Source: Eutrigla gurnardus (taxonomy: Eukaryota; Chordata; Actinopteri; Perciformes; Triglidae). Taken from it: 64,000 nucleotides of DNA. The notes under the pieces were generated by a model. The model saw only the letters and a list, made by a program, of their open reading frames with translations, was not told the origin of the DNA and did not search any database. The stretch lies in NCBI GenBank assembly GCA_963514095.1, contig OY741276.1:20447695-20511694 (forward strand). The letters are read 5' to 3'. Shown here one piece after another: positions 48,491-58,181 of the stretch (within the stretch, counting starts at the first letter, position 1; each line of letters starts with the position of its first letter). The position numbers were made by a program, and so were the translations under genes.

Positions 48491-48657
48491 TCAGTAATAT
48501 TCAGGGCTGCTGTCAGGGTGGGGAGGGGGTGGCCAAAAGGGAAGAGTCTTGGAGGTCTTGGATTTTAGTGACTTAGTTGCAGCTTTGAGAGAGGGGGTCT
48601 TGGATTTTGGTGACTTCGTTGCAGCTTTGGAAGCAGGAGCTTTGGAAGCAGGAGAAA
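48491..48657 (-). CDS. Lys/Ser-rich 5' frame of the LINE (possible ORF1 remnant)
   Basis: Upstream of ORF2 a minus-strand frame encodes about 55 basic residues, with units SKAATKSPKSKTP and SLKAATKSLKSKTS. It ends at a stop at 48491, 204 bases before the ORF2 start. The DNA behind it is a 42-bp tandem repeat (48556-48586 and 48598-48628), exactly 14 codons long, so the frame is kept. It may be the C-terminus of a nucleic-acid-binding ORF1 truncated at 48657. It continues as an open frame into the flanking element, but that extension is accidental. Confidence 0.4.
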
Positions 48658-48932
48658 AACGCATTAAAGGTGAGGAGAGGAGCTCATTTGATTGGTGAAG
48701 ATCTGAATCGGCTGTATTAATCCCAGTCCACGCCTCGTCTCCTCTTCCTCTCCCACTCACGCCTTCTTCTCCTCCCTCTTTCCCACTTGCGCGGGTGGGA
48801 GTGACGGGAGGTGTGCCTGCGCGAGCCTGCGCGGTGCACGAAACTTGCAAAGTCCAGGCGGACACACCCCGTCGGCGTGGCGCAGGTGTGCTGAGAGCTG
48901 ACTGCGCCTGGTCTACGAAACTAGGGCCCCAT

Positions 48933-51900
48933 GCCATTATTGTAAAAGTGTAACATTGTTGCTCCAAGCAGACATAAATAATCCTCCGATTAACACAGAA
49001 ATACGTTGAAAAAAAATGATTATACAGAACTAAACTACAATCCAACAACGCCGTATTAGGGCCACTGTAGGACAAAAAATGGAGCCGAAAAATTCGCAAA
49101 TTTGCTAGTTTAAAGTGGCAAATTTGCTAGTTTATTGCGATGCTAACAACCGGCATTTATGCTAGCTAACTTCCCATGAATGTCGCTTTTATATTTCTAA
49201 TTAATTCTTCCCAACGTGTGACAACACTTTGTTAAGGTCTTTAGGGTGATGGCTGTTGATGGTTATTGTTGGTTAATTTTATATGGGCCAAATCGTCATC
49301 TTATGTGTGTTTATTGATCGGGTGGTTTGGCTAAGCTAGCAGTAGCTTTCATTTGTTGTCATAGCAACGGCAAACATCTGGGTCAAGCTACGTGTTTAAT
49401 AAGGTGGAAATTTTAATTATTTCACAAGTAATGAACCTTATTATTTTATATTAACATTGAAGCCATCATTTCTCCTGCGATAATGATCTTTTCATTTGAT
49501 TCTTGTAAAGTGTGTTTCACTACGGCTGAGACACATGATGAATTAAGCAGAGGCTAAATAAAACAGCCACAGTCGTATGTAATGGTGATGACGCTCACTG
49601 TGCTGGAGAATCTTGCAGATGCAACATGAATGCATAATTGCATTCTGTTCCTTTCATTGGTAGGTCCAATCAGTGTTGGAGCAAGCACAAATATCAGTAT
49701 GTAAACAAGTGATTGAAGGCATATCTACGTCCATTTATGCTAACTGTGGGAGAGGAAATGAGGCCTGCGAATATACGTTGCATAATGTTTGAGATTTATA
49801 AAACAGAAATCGGTGTACTGATGAAAAGAATATGCACATTTATCTCTTTGTGCAACACAAACGCAGGTTTTAGCTGACCCCTAACTTAGCCAGTAGGCCT
49901 ACCACTCTCTGACTAGACCTGCTAGATGGAGTCTGATTGGTATCCCCAAATTTTAGACCTGGCCATAAACTAAGATCCTAATGATATCTTTATGGTCGGT
50001 TTAATTTACAGCCGCCAGGTGGTTCACCAGGTAACACGAGGCATTGCTCCCCTGAACTATATCTTCTTACGGCACTTCTATGCAGGAATGCACATGAAAT
50101 GCAGAGAAAAACATTACATTTGAAAATAAATAACCCCAAAAATGCACTGCCACTGAAACTTGACCTGACAAAACAACAGGCACCCAACTGGAAATCCAAT
50201 ACAAAGTTTGTTTGACCTGATACACTCAACGTGTTTCAGTAAATATTAACTGAATGGGAGCAGAAATGTTGCATGTTTGCAATAAAATGCCATGGGGCGA
50301 TTTGAAGACAAGAAAATAAATAAACTCCAGTTCCTGTATCATAAAAACAAGGCAGTTTGATATTCCAATAAAAAATATGAATAAAACCCTCCTTGTTACA
50401 ACGCTGATAGAATGCCACTTACATTACATTGCAGTGGCTCTGCATGGTACAGTGGTTTAACAACAAAGCTGAAGAACAAGAAAATGCATGTAGATGTGCC
50501 TGTTGCTGGTACAACTCAACGTCCCTCAACCTGTTGACCTCAACATGAAACGTTCTCCGACAGATTGAACAAATGGGACGTGATGTCAGCATATTCGAAG
50601 ATAATAATAATCCTGCTTCAGATGCAAATTGTTTCCTGAATAGGTAAATGACAGAACACAGGAATAGAGGAGCCGTGCCTGACAACTCGAATGACAACTT
50701 GTACCATTTCAGATGATGGTGTTCTGGAGACGTCTACGTTCTTTTTGTATACCGTGTTGCAATCTAAAGTAAAGCTAGAAAAGTCAATAAAGACAGTTTG
50801 GAATTCATGACATGGTGATATGAGGTAAATGGCAAAGAATCTGTATTTTCTTCTGCACTTTGTGTTTTCTGATAACACATTTTTGGGTTATTCCTAAAAT
50901 AAAGGTCAATCTGTTCCACATTTATGATGTTGAAAACAGAAGATCTATAAAATTAACTAAAAATCTGAGGTTTAATGTTTTAGTCAATTGCTCAATCAGT
51001 AGAGTTCATTTGTTTGGAGCGTGGCTAACAAATAACTGAAGACCAGCTCCTCCTGTTATTCTTGTCCGACACAAACTTACGTTCGATACATTTTTTGTCA
51101 TTTTCTGCGATAGGTCTCAGATATGTCATTTCATGCACCCATATGCAGCTTGTGTGCCGTTATTCAAATGAACAAGATGTACTTGTACGAGTTCCAACAC
51201 ATTATGTTAAGAGCCACCCACGTTCTCACATCATATTTTATTTTTAGGTTATTACCTCTTCCAAGGAGGTGATTAAGAACCAGAAACAGATTAAAACCTT
51301 ACTATTATCTATTTTTGAAAAAAGCAGCTTTCTGGTTCACGGTACACTGAAACTAATATAGTTTTTACAGCTGAAAGAAATGACTACAAGATGGACTGAA
51401 TAACAGAACTACCTCGCGATATAATTCAATTCAAAACAACACAAACTACAGCTTTTAAAACTGTAGAGGAATCAGTACGTCTCCGATTTTATTCTTAAAC
51501 TCAAAGCATTTGCCAGCTGGGGGAGACAAACAAACATATAGAGTACAACGATGACACATCACAACTGATCATAAAGTAATTTGAGGTTGTGAGTTTGATG
51601 AAGAAGCCACGTAGCTCGCTTGTTGAGCATTATAGCATCCATGTACCACATTAATCCCTCTATATCCCATAATGCCCTTTCAGGGCCGTGACAAATGAAA
51701 GCAATATTAAGAGAAGTGTGCAGCCATTTGCCTTCTTGCTTGATTTTCTCATCAGCAATTATATAAAATATATTTGGTTACATATCTTATTATGAAGCCA
51801 AATGCAAAGTGACAGTTATAGTGAAGGACATGTGGTGATGGTTAACTTGAATGAGGTTATAAAGGCATACAAAGACAGAATCATAAATATGGTTGACGAC

Positions 51901-54228
51901 AGAATTTGCTATTAACTTTTTGTCTTTTTGTCTTCAAATCAAAGGAACCAAATAAACGGGCGCCTCCTCCCACTGAGATCTGATCTTCTTCATTTTGACG
52001 GCCTGTCAGTCTATAAACAAACATGTTATGTTCATTACATTGTCCTAGTGTTGCCAGTGTAATAATGACAAATAATGCCAACTCAGCTGGTTTGCATAAC
52101 ATCAAAAGCGGCTTAGGTTTGTGTACCGGGCCGGAATAAACCAACTCTAGCAGAAACCCTGCTGTCCGTATGACAAATCAAGACTGGGAAGTTGCATGAG
52201 GCCACATGTTTTTAATATTTTCAAAGGAGATCCAGACACTATTGTTTATACGAAGACAAGGAACTTTACTTAACATTAACTTGACTTGCTTGTTTTGCTG
52301 TGAACCAGCTCTATAGTGATTGGTTCAGAGGCGAAGTGGCGACCCGCTGAGCCTCACGTTGAAGCTGCATCAGTTGCCATGGGATTAATGATATGCTGTG
52401 GCTCCCCGAAAGAAAGAAAACACTGCCATTGTTGCACACTGTTCATTATAATTAGCTTTAGATTGCCTCTCTGTTCTGCGAGGGCATGAAGGAAATGGAG
52501 TGTTTCTGAGCAGCGTTGGAGATATCCTCACGGAAGGAACGCTTCAGTGTTAACTGCTTGTTTCGTGAGGCTTGAATTCAAAGAAACAATAAATATAATA
52601 TATACACCAAGCTGTTGCAACAAACACAATAAACAGTGGGTTTAATGTCACAAATATATCCCGACTGTGACTCGGGGTGACACGGAAGCCACTTTCTTTC
52701 AAGCAAAGTAATAACACAAATAATTAATAAGCACAGCCTGCTCCTCACTGACTTCAGACATGATATGCTAGACTGTCAGAGACACTGAGCTTGCCGTGCT
52801 GTAAAGACATATTAAAGTCAAGAATGCACAGTGTGTAGGGAAAGCTATTGTCAAAGCACATCCATCCATGAAAGGCTCGACACAACCCTCACAGTTGTCA
52901 TCATAACCAGTAAAAAGCTGTTGTTAGGGTGAAGTTTAAGGAGCATTTGAGGTGTGGAAAGGTAGCATGAAAAGAAGAGAAACATCTCCACTGTGTAAAG
53001 TACCATAGAAATGTACTCATCATTAGAGTCAACAATGACCTTGAAAGTGTTTATTTCTAAATAAATCAAAGAAGTGGCATCACAATTTTTATATTCCAAA
53101 TGTTTTGTCTGCTTGCTTTAGGTATTTGCAGTGTGATCTTATGATGTCTTGATCGTGACGTCTCTAAATGTTCCAGACGTGTTTGCCTCTTCAACAAAAA
53201 TAATGGACAGAAAAATACGTGTATGAAATCGACACAGCAGTACAGGGTGTTTACACTAATCACCATGACACTACTGATTAATTAGGGGGAAATATTTCGA
53301 CCGCTCATGATACGAAATTGAAATTAAAAAATTGGCTAATGCAGGGTTTGAGCCAGAATTCACAACTGCAACAATGTAGATGAACATTTGATTTGTGAAA
53401 TTCAGTGCTGGATAGTTGATGAACATTGACGATTGACCGCATCATAATCCTTAGGGTCACATGGTCCACTAGAGTGAATATGTGCAATATGTTCATGGGA
53501 CGACTAAAACACTGGCTGTGTTACAGAGCGAAACTTCTCTTTACCTCACATGATAAGCTACAAATGTAATTCACGTTTAGTGATAGCTGTGACGACCGCT
53601 GGCGCCGTTTGTCATTTGAACCAGTGAAAGTGACAGAAGTGATTTCTTTAATAAAATATCCTCTGGGGAAAAAGCCTTATCTTTTTATGACTTTGAGCTC
53701 TCCCCAGGGACTACGGCAGCAGAAAAAGACTGCTTTTATCCTCATTTAACGCTCTAAAATCAAAACAAGGTCTGGGGGAGGCATCGAAGTAAGTTTGATA
53801 ACAATCTTATCTTTCTGTACTAAAAATCTAAATCTAAATACATTAGTGAAGAAAATTAAACTCTATAGAATATAATATGAAACAGAACACATGAAACAAA
53901 CTTTGATTGAGTTTTTGTATTTTTTCTACAGATGGACTGATCATGAAAAGCTATGCTTCTTCAATTCCTCTGTTATCGGCAGGATTTCCCCACGCAACAC
54001 ATTGCAAAATTATTTGCAGTCAAATTTGGCTTTTTTATTTCAATTATTATTTATTTTTTAAAGATGGAAAAGGTGTACTTTGTGCATGAACCTGCCTCTG
54101 AATGGCCGTGGCTCTCTTGCCCTTTTAAGTTTACTTTTCACTCTACTGAAAGTTATATACCGTTGATTGTTAAAAGGGAAACATATGCTGCCTGAAATGA
54201 CAATACGTCCTAAATTAATCTATTCACA
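48933..54228. other. gene-free AT-rich stretch
   Basis: No gene, RNA or clear mobile element is recognised in more than 5 kb. A short local repeat, AAATTTGCTAGTTTA, occurs at about 49097 and 49119. About 52300-52570 and 53575-53770 are non-repetitive and moderately GC-rich, possible conserved noncoding blocks. Confidence 0.45.
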
Positions 54229-55837
54229 ATGTTTCCAACTCATCCCACCCTCGCCTGCTTCAAACCTCAAGAATCAATGATCTCTACATTTTACTGGAAG
54301 ATGAAAACACCAAGAATTAAACTGGCAACTCTCCTAAAAGCAAAGAAGCAAGGAGGACTTGAAGCATCACATTTCTACCATTACTCTACTTACTTCAATG
54401 CATTATTATATGGGTCCACCCCAACCAATAAGATGACACATGGTTAGACAAAGAACAAACAGCTGGCAAAGACATTTAGACTTCAGATTGACCATTTCTC
54501 AGCCCATCTACCAAACATTAACAAGAGCAGAAACTCTGACAGCCTGGTGGAGACTCCACAAAATCACAAACACCACTTTTGCCCCATCCTACACCCATCT
54601 GGAACAATCCTGAGTTTGAAGTTTAAGAAACTTAATTTCCATAAATGGACCCATAAAGGCATCCATACAACCTAGACCGTCCTCCCTCAACCTCAGAATT
54701 AGATAACATCCCAACTCCTCACCAAAATATACAATACAATATCACACTTGGACCAAAAACTACCCATACGTCAATAAAACGGGAATCAGAACTATCCATC
54801 ACACCTGCCGACTTCTGGGACCAAATTTGCAAAAACATTAAGGGCCCTAGTTTCGTGGCGCAGCGCAGGGCTGCGCAGGGTGGCGGAGCCGGCGCAATGC
54901 AAGTTTCGACCCGCGCAGCCTTGCGCACCGTCAGTTTGGCAGTTTGGTGGATCGTCTGCGCCAAGATGGGTGTGGCGGCGCAGCAGGGGGAGGCGTCACA
55001 GATTCAGCTTGGCGTAGCGGAAGTTTCGTGGCAAAAAGCCTCGCCGAGACTGCGCTGAAAGCTCGCCAGCTCCAACCTGGTCTACTTTCGGTGCAAGGCG
55101 CAAGGCGTAAATAAAGTCCATTCATTCAATGCGAATCACAGCTGGCGGAGTGGAAGTTTGGCTGACGGCGTGCAGTGCGCACACGTCACCGAGACCTCAC
55201 AGGCAGGTTTCCACCGTTCCAGGCACATTTAAATGCAATAAATAATCACAACAAACACTATTTAATGCAACTAATTGAATCAACACGTGAATTTATATCT
55301 ATATATTGTCCCGTCACATCTGACGTCAGATCAAAGGCGGATGGCACGCGTAACGGAAACTCAGCCTCTCGGACCAAAACATCTCCCTCTCTCTCTCCTG
55401 TTTTTTTTAATATCGGCATTGTTATTATTATGATACGCACGCACAGCGCGTGATGCGCGTGGTGGGAGCAGCGGCGCTGCTTCTGTCATCGGGTTGTCAA
55501 GTGACGGAACTTGCACTGAACCTCCCCTATAGGTCCGTGTCCACAGGGGCGATTTTAAACGCGTGTGGACGCGCCGCTTCCCAGTATTGCACGCTTGGCA
55601 GGCTGCCACTAGAGGATGATTGACAGGCGCTCTCCTTTAAACAACTAATTTTTGCGAGCGTTCGCGAGCGTTCGCGAGCGTTCCCGAGGCGGCGAGTCGA
55701 GCCCGGCGCCTCTGATTAGCATAAAGTAGATTCGACTTCAACTTTAGGCAAATGAGGAGCGGCCAACTCGCGCGCCGTCTCTCGACATTCGCCGCGACGC
55801 TACCAGAATGCATTGCACAGCTTTTCACATAGACAAT

Positions 55838-56406
55838 AGGCTTGTTTCGAATCAAGCATGCGCATGCATTTGCCTCGCAAAACAAGGCATTCTGGGAAAA
55901 AACATCACAAATGCTGGTGATAACTTCCCTTTGCGACATGTCACATGACTTTAAAAACTCGCGGTATCTCCAGGTACCTCCCTTCGCATGCTTTTCTCTG
56001 CAGATGGTCTGAAATAAGTGCGGACATAAGACACTCCCCTCAACGTTGCCCTAGTTGGTTAGAATTATCACGTGGTATTTCCCACGTGAGAAAATTCCTC
56101 AGCCTCCGTCAACAACGGGACTTCAAATGCCTCGGCTCGAGTTCGTCAGCGACGAAGAAAACCAGCGCCACTGGGCAGGCCATATTCTTTGTGCAAAGTC
56201 CGTGAAGTTTCCCCTAGCTAGTTTTTGTTATGTATACAATTATTAATAAAGTTAAAAAAAAAAAAAAAAAAAAAAAAAAAGCCCGTGAAGTGCACCTGTG
56301 TCCGACTTGACGTGGTGAGAACTTGGCGTGTTTATGACGAGTTCCGGCGGATCCTCTCAAGTCTTGTGCATGCATCGGCGCAAATGCATGCGATCCGAAA
56401 CGCGCC
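55838..56406. mobile_element. MITE with GGC...GTTTCG termini, nested
   Basis: The right end inverted is GGCGCGTTTCGGATCGCATG. The left end is GGCTTGTTTCGAATCAAGCA. Direct repeats CAAT flank it (55834-55837 and 56407-56410). The uninterrupted site is visible in GGGCCC copy 1 at about 31423-31440 (AGACAATGAATGGGACG). A partial inverted copy is at 57652-57961. Both copies share a frame with MPRLEFVSDEE and HWAGHILCAKSV, but it is short, and no function is claimed. Confidence 0.8.
56203..56290 (+). mobile_element. tiny poly-A retro-insert with 10-bp TSD
   Basis: GTCCGTGAAG is followed by about 60 bases ending in AATAAAGTT and a run of about 26 A, then GCCCGTGAAG. That is the layout of a LINE-mobilised, poly-A-tailed insert with a 10-bp target-site duplication. 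In the other copy of the same MITE (about 57776-57806) only a short A run lies between the two GTCCGTGAA copies, so the insertion predates spread of that MITE. Confidence 0.65.
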
Positions 56407-56756
56407 CAATGAATGGGACGCGGGGAAACACCGCTGCCTGTGGACACGCACCTTAACGCATTAAAGGTGAGGAGAGGAGCTCATTTGATTGGTGAAGATC
56501 TGAATCAGCTGTATTAATCCCAGTCCACGCCTCGTCTCCTCCTCGTCTCCCACTCACGCCTTCTTCTCCTCCCTCTTTCCCACTTGCGCCGGTGGGCGAG
56601 ACGGGAGGTGTGCCTGCACGAGCCTGCGCGGTGCACGAAACTTGCAAAGTCCAGGCGGACACACCCCGTCGGCGTGGCGCAGGTGCGCTGAAAGCTGACT
56701 GCGCCTGGTCTACGAAACTAGGGCCCTAAGTCTGAAAACGCCACCCTGCCACTCAT

Positions 56757-57071
56757 CCATCCATCCATTTTCTATCGCTAATCCTGTATTCAGGGTCACA
56801 TGGGGGGGGGGGGCTGGAGCCGATCCCAGCTGTCATTGGGCGAAGGCAGGGTACACCCTGGACAGGACGCCAGTCCATCACAGGGCCAACATGTAGAGAC
56901 AAACAACCATTCACACTGACATTCATACCTACGGGCAATTTAGAGTCACCAATGAACCTATCCCCATCCTGCATGTCTTTGGACTGTGGGAGGAAGCCGG
57001 AGAACCCGGAGAGAACCCACGCTTACACGGGGAGAACATGCAAACTCCACACAGAAGGAGCCCGGGCCGAC
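56757..57071 (-). mobile_element. 5'-truncated LINE 3' tail with (GGAT)n end and 13-bp TSD
   Basis: The segment starts with CCATCCATCC and contains TTTGGACTGTGGGAGGAAGC, then GGAGAACATGCAAACTCC, and CGGGCAATTTAGAGTCACC. This is a very common fish LINE 3' region, probably RTE- or Expander-like, with a (GGAT)n tail on the minus strand. Direct repeats CCCTGCCACTCAT flank it (56744-56756 and 57072-57084). Removing it and one repeat rejoins the L1 frame. A run of 12 G lies at about 56803. Confidence 0.82.
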
Positions 57072-57455
57072 CCCTGCCACTCATTCAATACAAAATGCTT
57101 CACATAATTCACTACACTGGGCAAGTCATGTTTAAAATGGGAGACATTTCTTCACACTGCACTGAAAATAGCCAGGATAATGTCACGTCACCTGGCCCGC
57201 ACACCCGTTCAGCCTTTTTTATGCTGTCAACGATTAACACTCATATTTCTTGTTTTCCAATCTATTTATTTGTTAATTTCCTCATCTCTTCCTTCTCTTC
57301 TTTGTGGATATCCCAATCTAAAACTGCCACCATATTATTTCTCTTAAATAAACCCAGCTATTATGTTGGGCCTGTTCCCTGCCCTGGCCCTGGCAGTGAG
57401 GGCTCCGTTCAGGGAGCTCCAATAAATCTGTCTGGAGCGGGTGACATGGGGAAGG

Positions 57456-57651
57456 TGTCAGGTTTTCATGTAGGGTAAAAAAGGGTTGGACCCAAATGCA
57501 GGCATACACAAAAAGATTTAAGGCAAAAATATTACTATCAAAACAAAGTTCAACTGAGGGAGGCCATGAGGGTAAAAAAACAACACTCAAACAGAAACAC
57601 TTACTATAACCAAAAAAGGGAAGTGCAGCATGCAGGGTCACGAACAAACAC
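57456..57651. repeat. probable LTR-family fragment
   Basis: It starts TGTCAGGTTTTCATG, then GGACCCAAATGCAGGCATAC and stretches of short A-rich phrases (CAAAACAAAGTTCAACTGAG). It resembles one end of the fish LTR/solo-LTR families exemplified at 28767. It stops at the MITE at 57652, and a matching far end was not found. Confidence 0.4.
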
Positions 57652-57961
57652 AATGGCTGCGTTTCGGATCGCATGCATTTGCGCCGATGCATGCACGAGA
57701 CTTGAGTGTTTCCGCCGGAACTCGTCATAAACACGTCAAGTTCCCACCATGTCAAGTCGGACACAGGTGCACTTCACGGACTTTTTTTTTTTTCACGGAC
57801 TTTGCACAAAGAATATGGCCTGCCCAGTGGCGCTGGCTTTCTTCGTCGCTGACGAATTCGAGCCGAGGCATTTGAACTCCCCTTGTTGACGGAGGCTGAG
57901 GAATTTTCTCACATGGGAAATACCACGTGATAATTCTAACCAACTAGGGCAACGTTGAGGG
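57652..57961 (-). mobile_element. truncated copy of the GGC...GTTTCG MITE
   Basis: GGCTGCGTTTCGGATCGCAT starts at 57652 after CAAT, the same four bases that flank the complete copy. The sequence is the inverse of about 56040-56406, including GCGCCGATGCATGCAC, GTCCGTGAA duplications around a poly-A/T run, and CACGTGATAATTCTAACC. It ends abruptly at AACGTTGAGGGG, so about 200 bases of the other end are missing. Confidence 0.8.
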
Positions 57962-58121
57962 GATACATACCCTCCTGTGTCGATCATGCTACGCCTGTTG
58001 AATTCTGAAGGGTGGTTGTTGCTGATCATGAATCATGATCTTGGCCAGCATTGGCAGACATTTTAAATAATTCTAATGTGCACATTAATTTCCACGTCCC
58101 ACAGTGTCTTAGAAGCTTTTA

Positions 58122-58181
<60 letters not shown>

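Larger units (their letters stand above)
45265..48657 (-). mobile_element. near-intact L2-type LINE
   Basis: Minus-strand retrotransposon of 3.4 kb. At its 5' side a Lys/Ser-rich frame (about 48657-48491) ends at a stop. A single large ORF2 follows (45491-48286), then a 3' UTR with an AATAAA-like CTATACAAATAAAG signal. It ends in a short tandem TTGCC repeat (45265-45283) rather than poly-A, as is typical of L2. A 27-base A run on the plus strand (45356-45383) lies inside the 3' UTR. Because it sits inside GGGCCC copy 2, it is younger than that element. No clear target-site duplication was found. The 5' end may be truncated. Confidence 0.85.
44650..48929. mobile_element. GGGCCC-family DNA element, copy 2, split by a LINE
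   Basis: The left terminus GGGCCCTAGTTTCGTGGCGC is at 44650 and the inverse terminus ACGAAACTAGGGCCC ends at 48929. Perfect 3-bp repeats CAT flank it (44647-44649 and 48930-48932). The element's own sequence is 44650-45264 and about 48658-48929. Both parts align closely with copy 3, apart from an internal deletion of about 60 bases at 45241. The middle is an L2 LINE. The TAA/CAT duplications and G-rich termini suggest PIF/Harbinger, which is inference. There is no transposase. Confidence 0.85.
55531..56453. mobile_element. MITE with AGGTCCGTGTCCACAGG termini
   Basis: The left end AGGTCCGTGTCCACAGG is inverted at the right as AGGTGCGTGTCCACAGG. The flanks are TAT and TAA, so the duplication may be TA. 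The body contains CTTCCCAGTATTGCACGC and GCCACTAGAGGATGATTGAC, shared with the rearranged copy inside GGGCCC copy 1. A 10-bp tandem GCGAGCGTTC (three units, about 55655-55684) sits where copy 1 carries its long arms. A further MITE is nested at 55838-56406. Coding capacity is absent and the superfamily is unassigned. Confidence 0.75.
54842..56726. mobile_element. GGGCCC-family DNA element, copy 3, with nested MITEs
   Basis: Termini are GGGCCCTAGTTTCGTGGCGC and, at the right, ACGAAACTAGGGCCC. Perfect TAA duplications flank it (54839-54841 and 56727-56729). Removing the element and one TAA restores the L1 reading frame across the site (CKNI|KSEN), which confirms the boundaries. TAA is a typical PIF/Harbinger 3-bp target. 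The element's own DNA is 54842-55530 and 56454-56726. The middle is the AGGTCCGTG MITE with a further insertion. No transposase frame is present. Confidence 0.88.
54229..57360 (+). pseudogene. L1/Tx1-type LINE ORF2 C-terminal relic, twice interrupted
   Basis: The plus strand encodes a decayed L1-clade ORF2 C-terminus: STFYWKMKTPRIKLATLLKA, then KKQGGLEASHFYHYS, later NNPEF and KLNFHKWTHKGI with stops, then WDQICKNI at 54817-54840. The frame resumes after the inserted DNA element with KSENATLP (56728-56752), and after a second insert with LIQYKMLHIIHYTGQVMFKM and SSHCTENS (57083-57175). These follow the order of fish L1 proteins (FIWxxKxPRI, then QGGL, then IQYKxLHRxHYT, then CxxCxxxxxDxxxH). 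The two inserts are GGGCCC copy 3 and a 315-bp LINE tail. Confidence 0.82.

Noticed and set aside
48491..49099. 202-codon minus-strand frame as one protein
   Set aside because: It starts in genomic flank, runs through the GGGCCC element and ends in the LINE; only the last ~55 codons may be LINE-derived.
57038..57478. 146-codon plus-strand frame as a gene
   Set aside because: It begins inside the inserted LINE tail and continues into the L1 relic, so it joins two unrelated pieces.
56055..57943. conserved short protein (MPRLEFVSDEE) in the two GTTTCG MITE copies
   Set aside because: Similarity follows DNA identity of the repeat, and alternative frames are equally open; no evidence of coding constraint.
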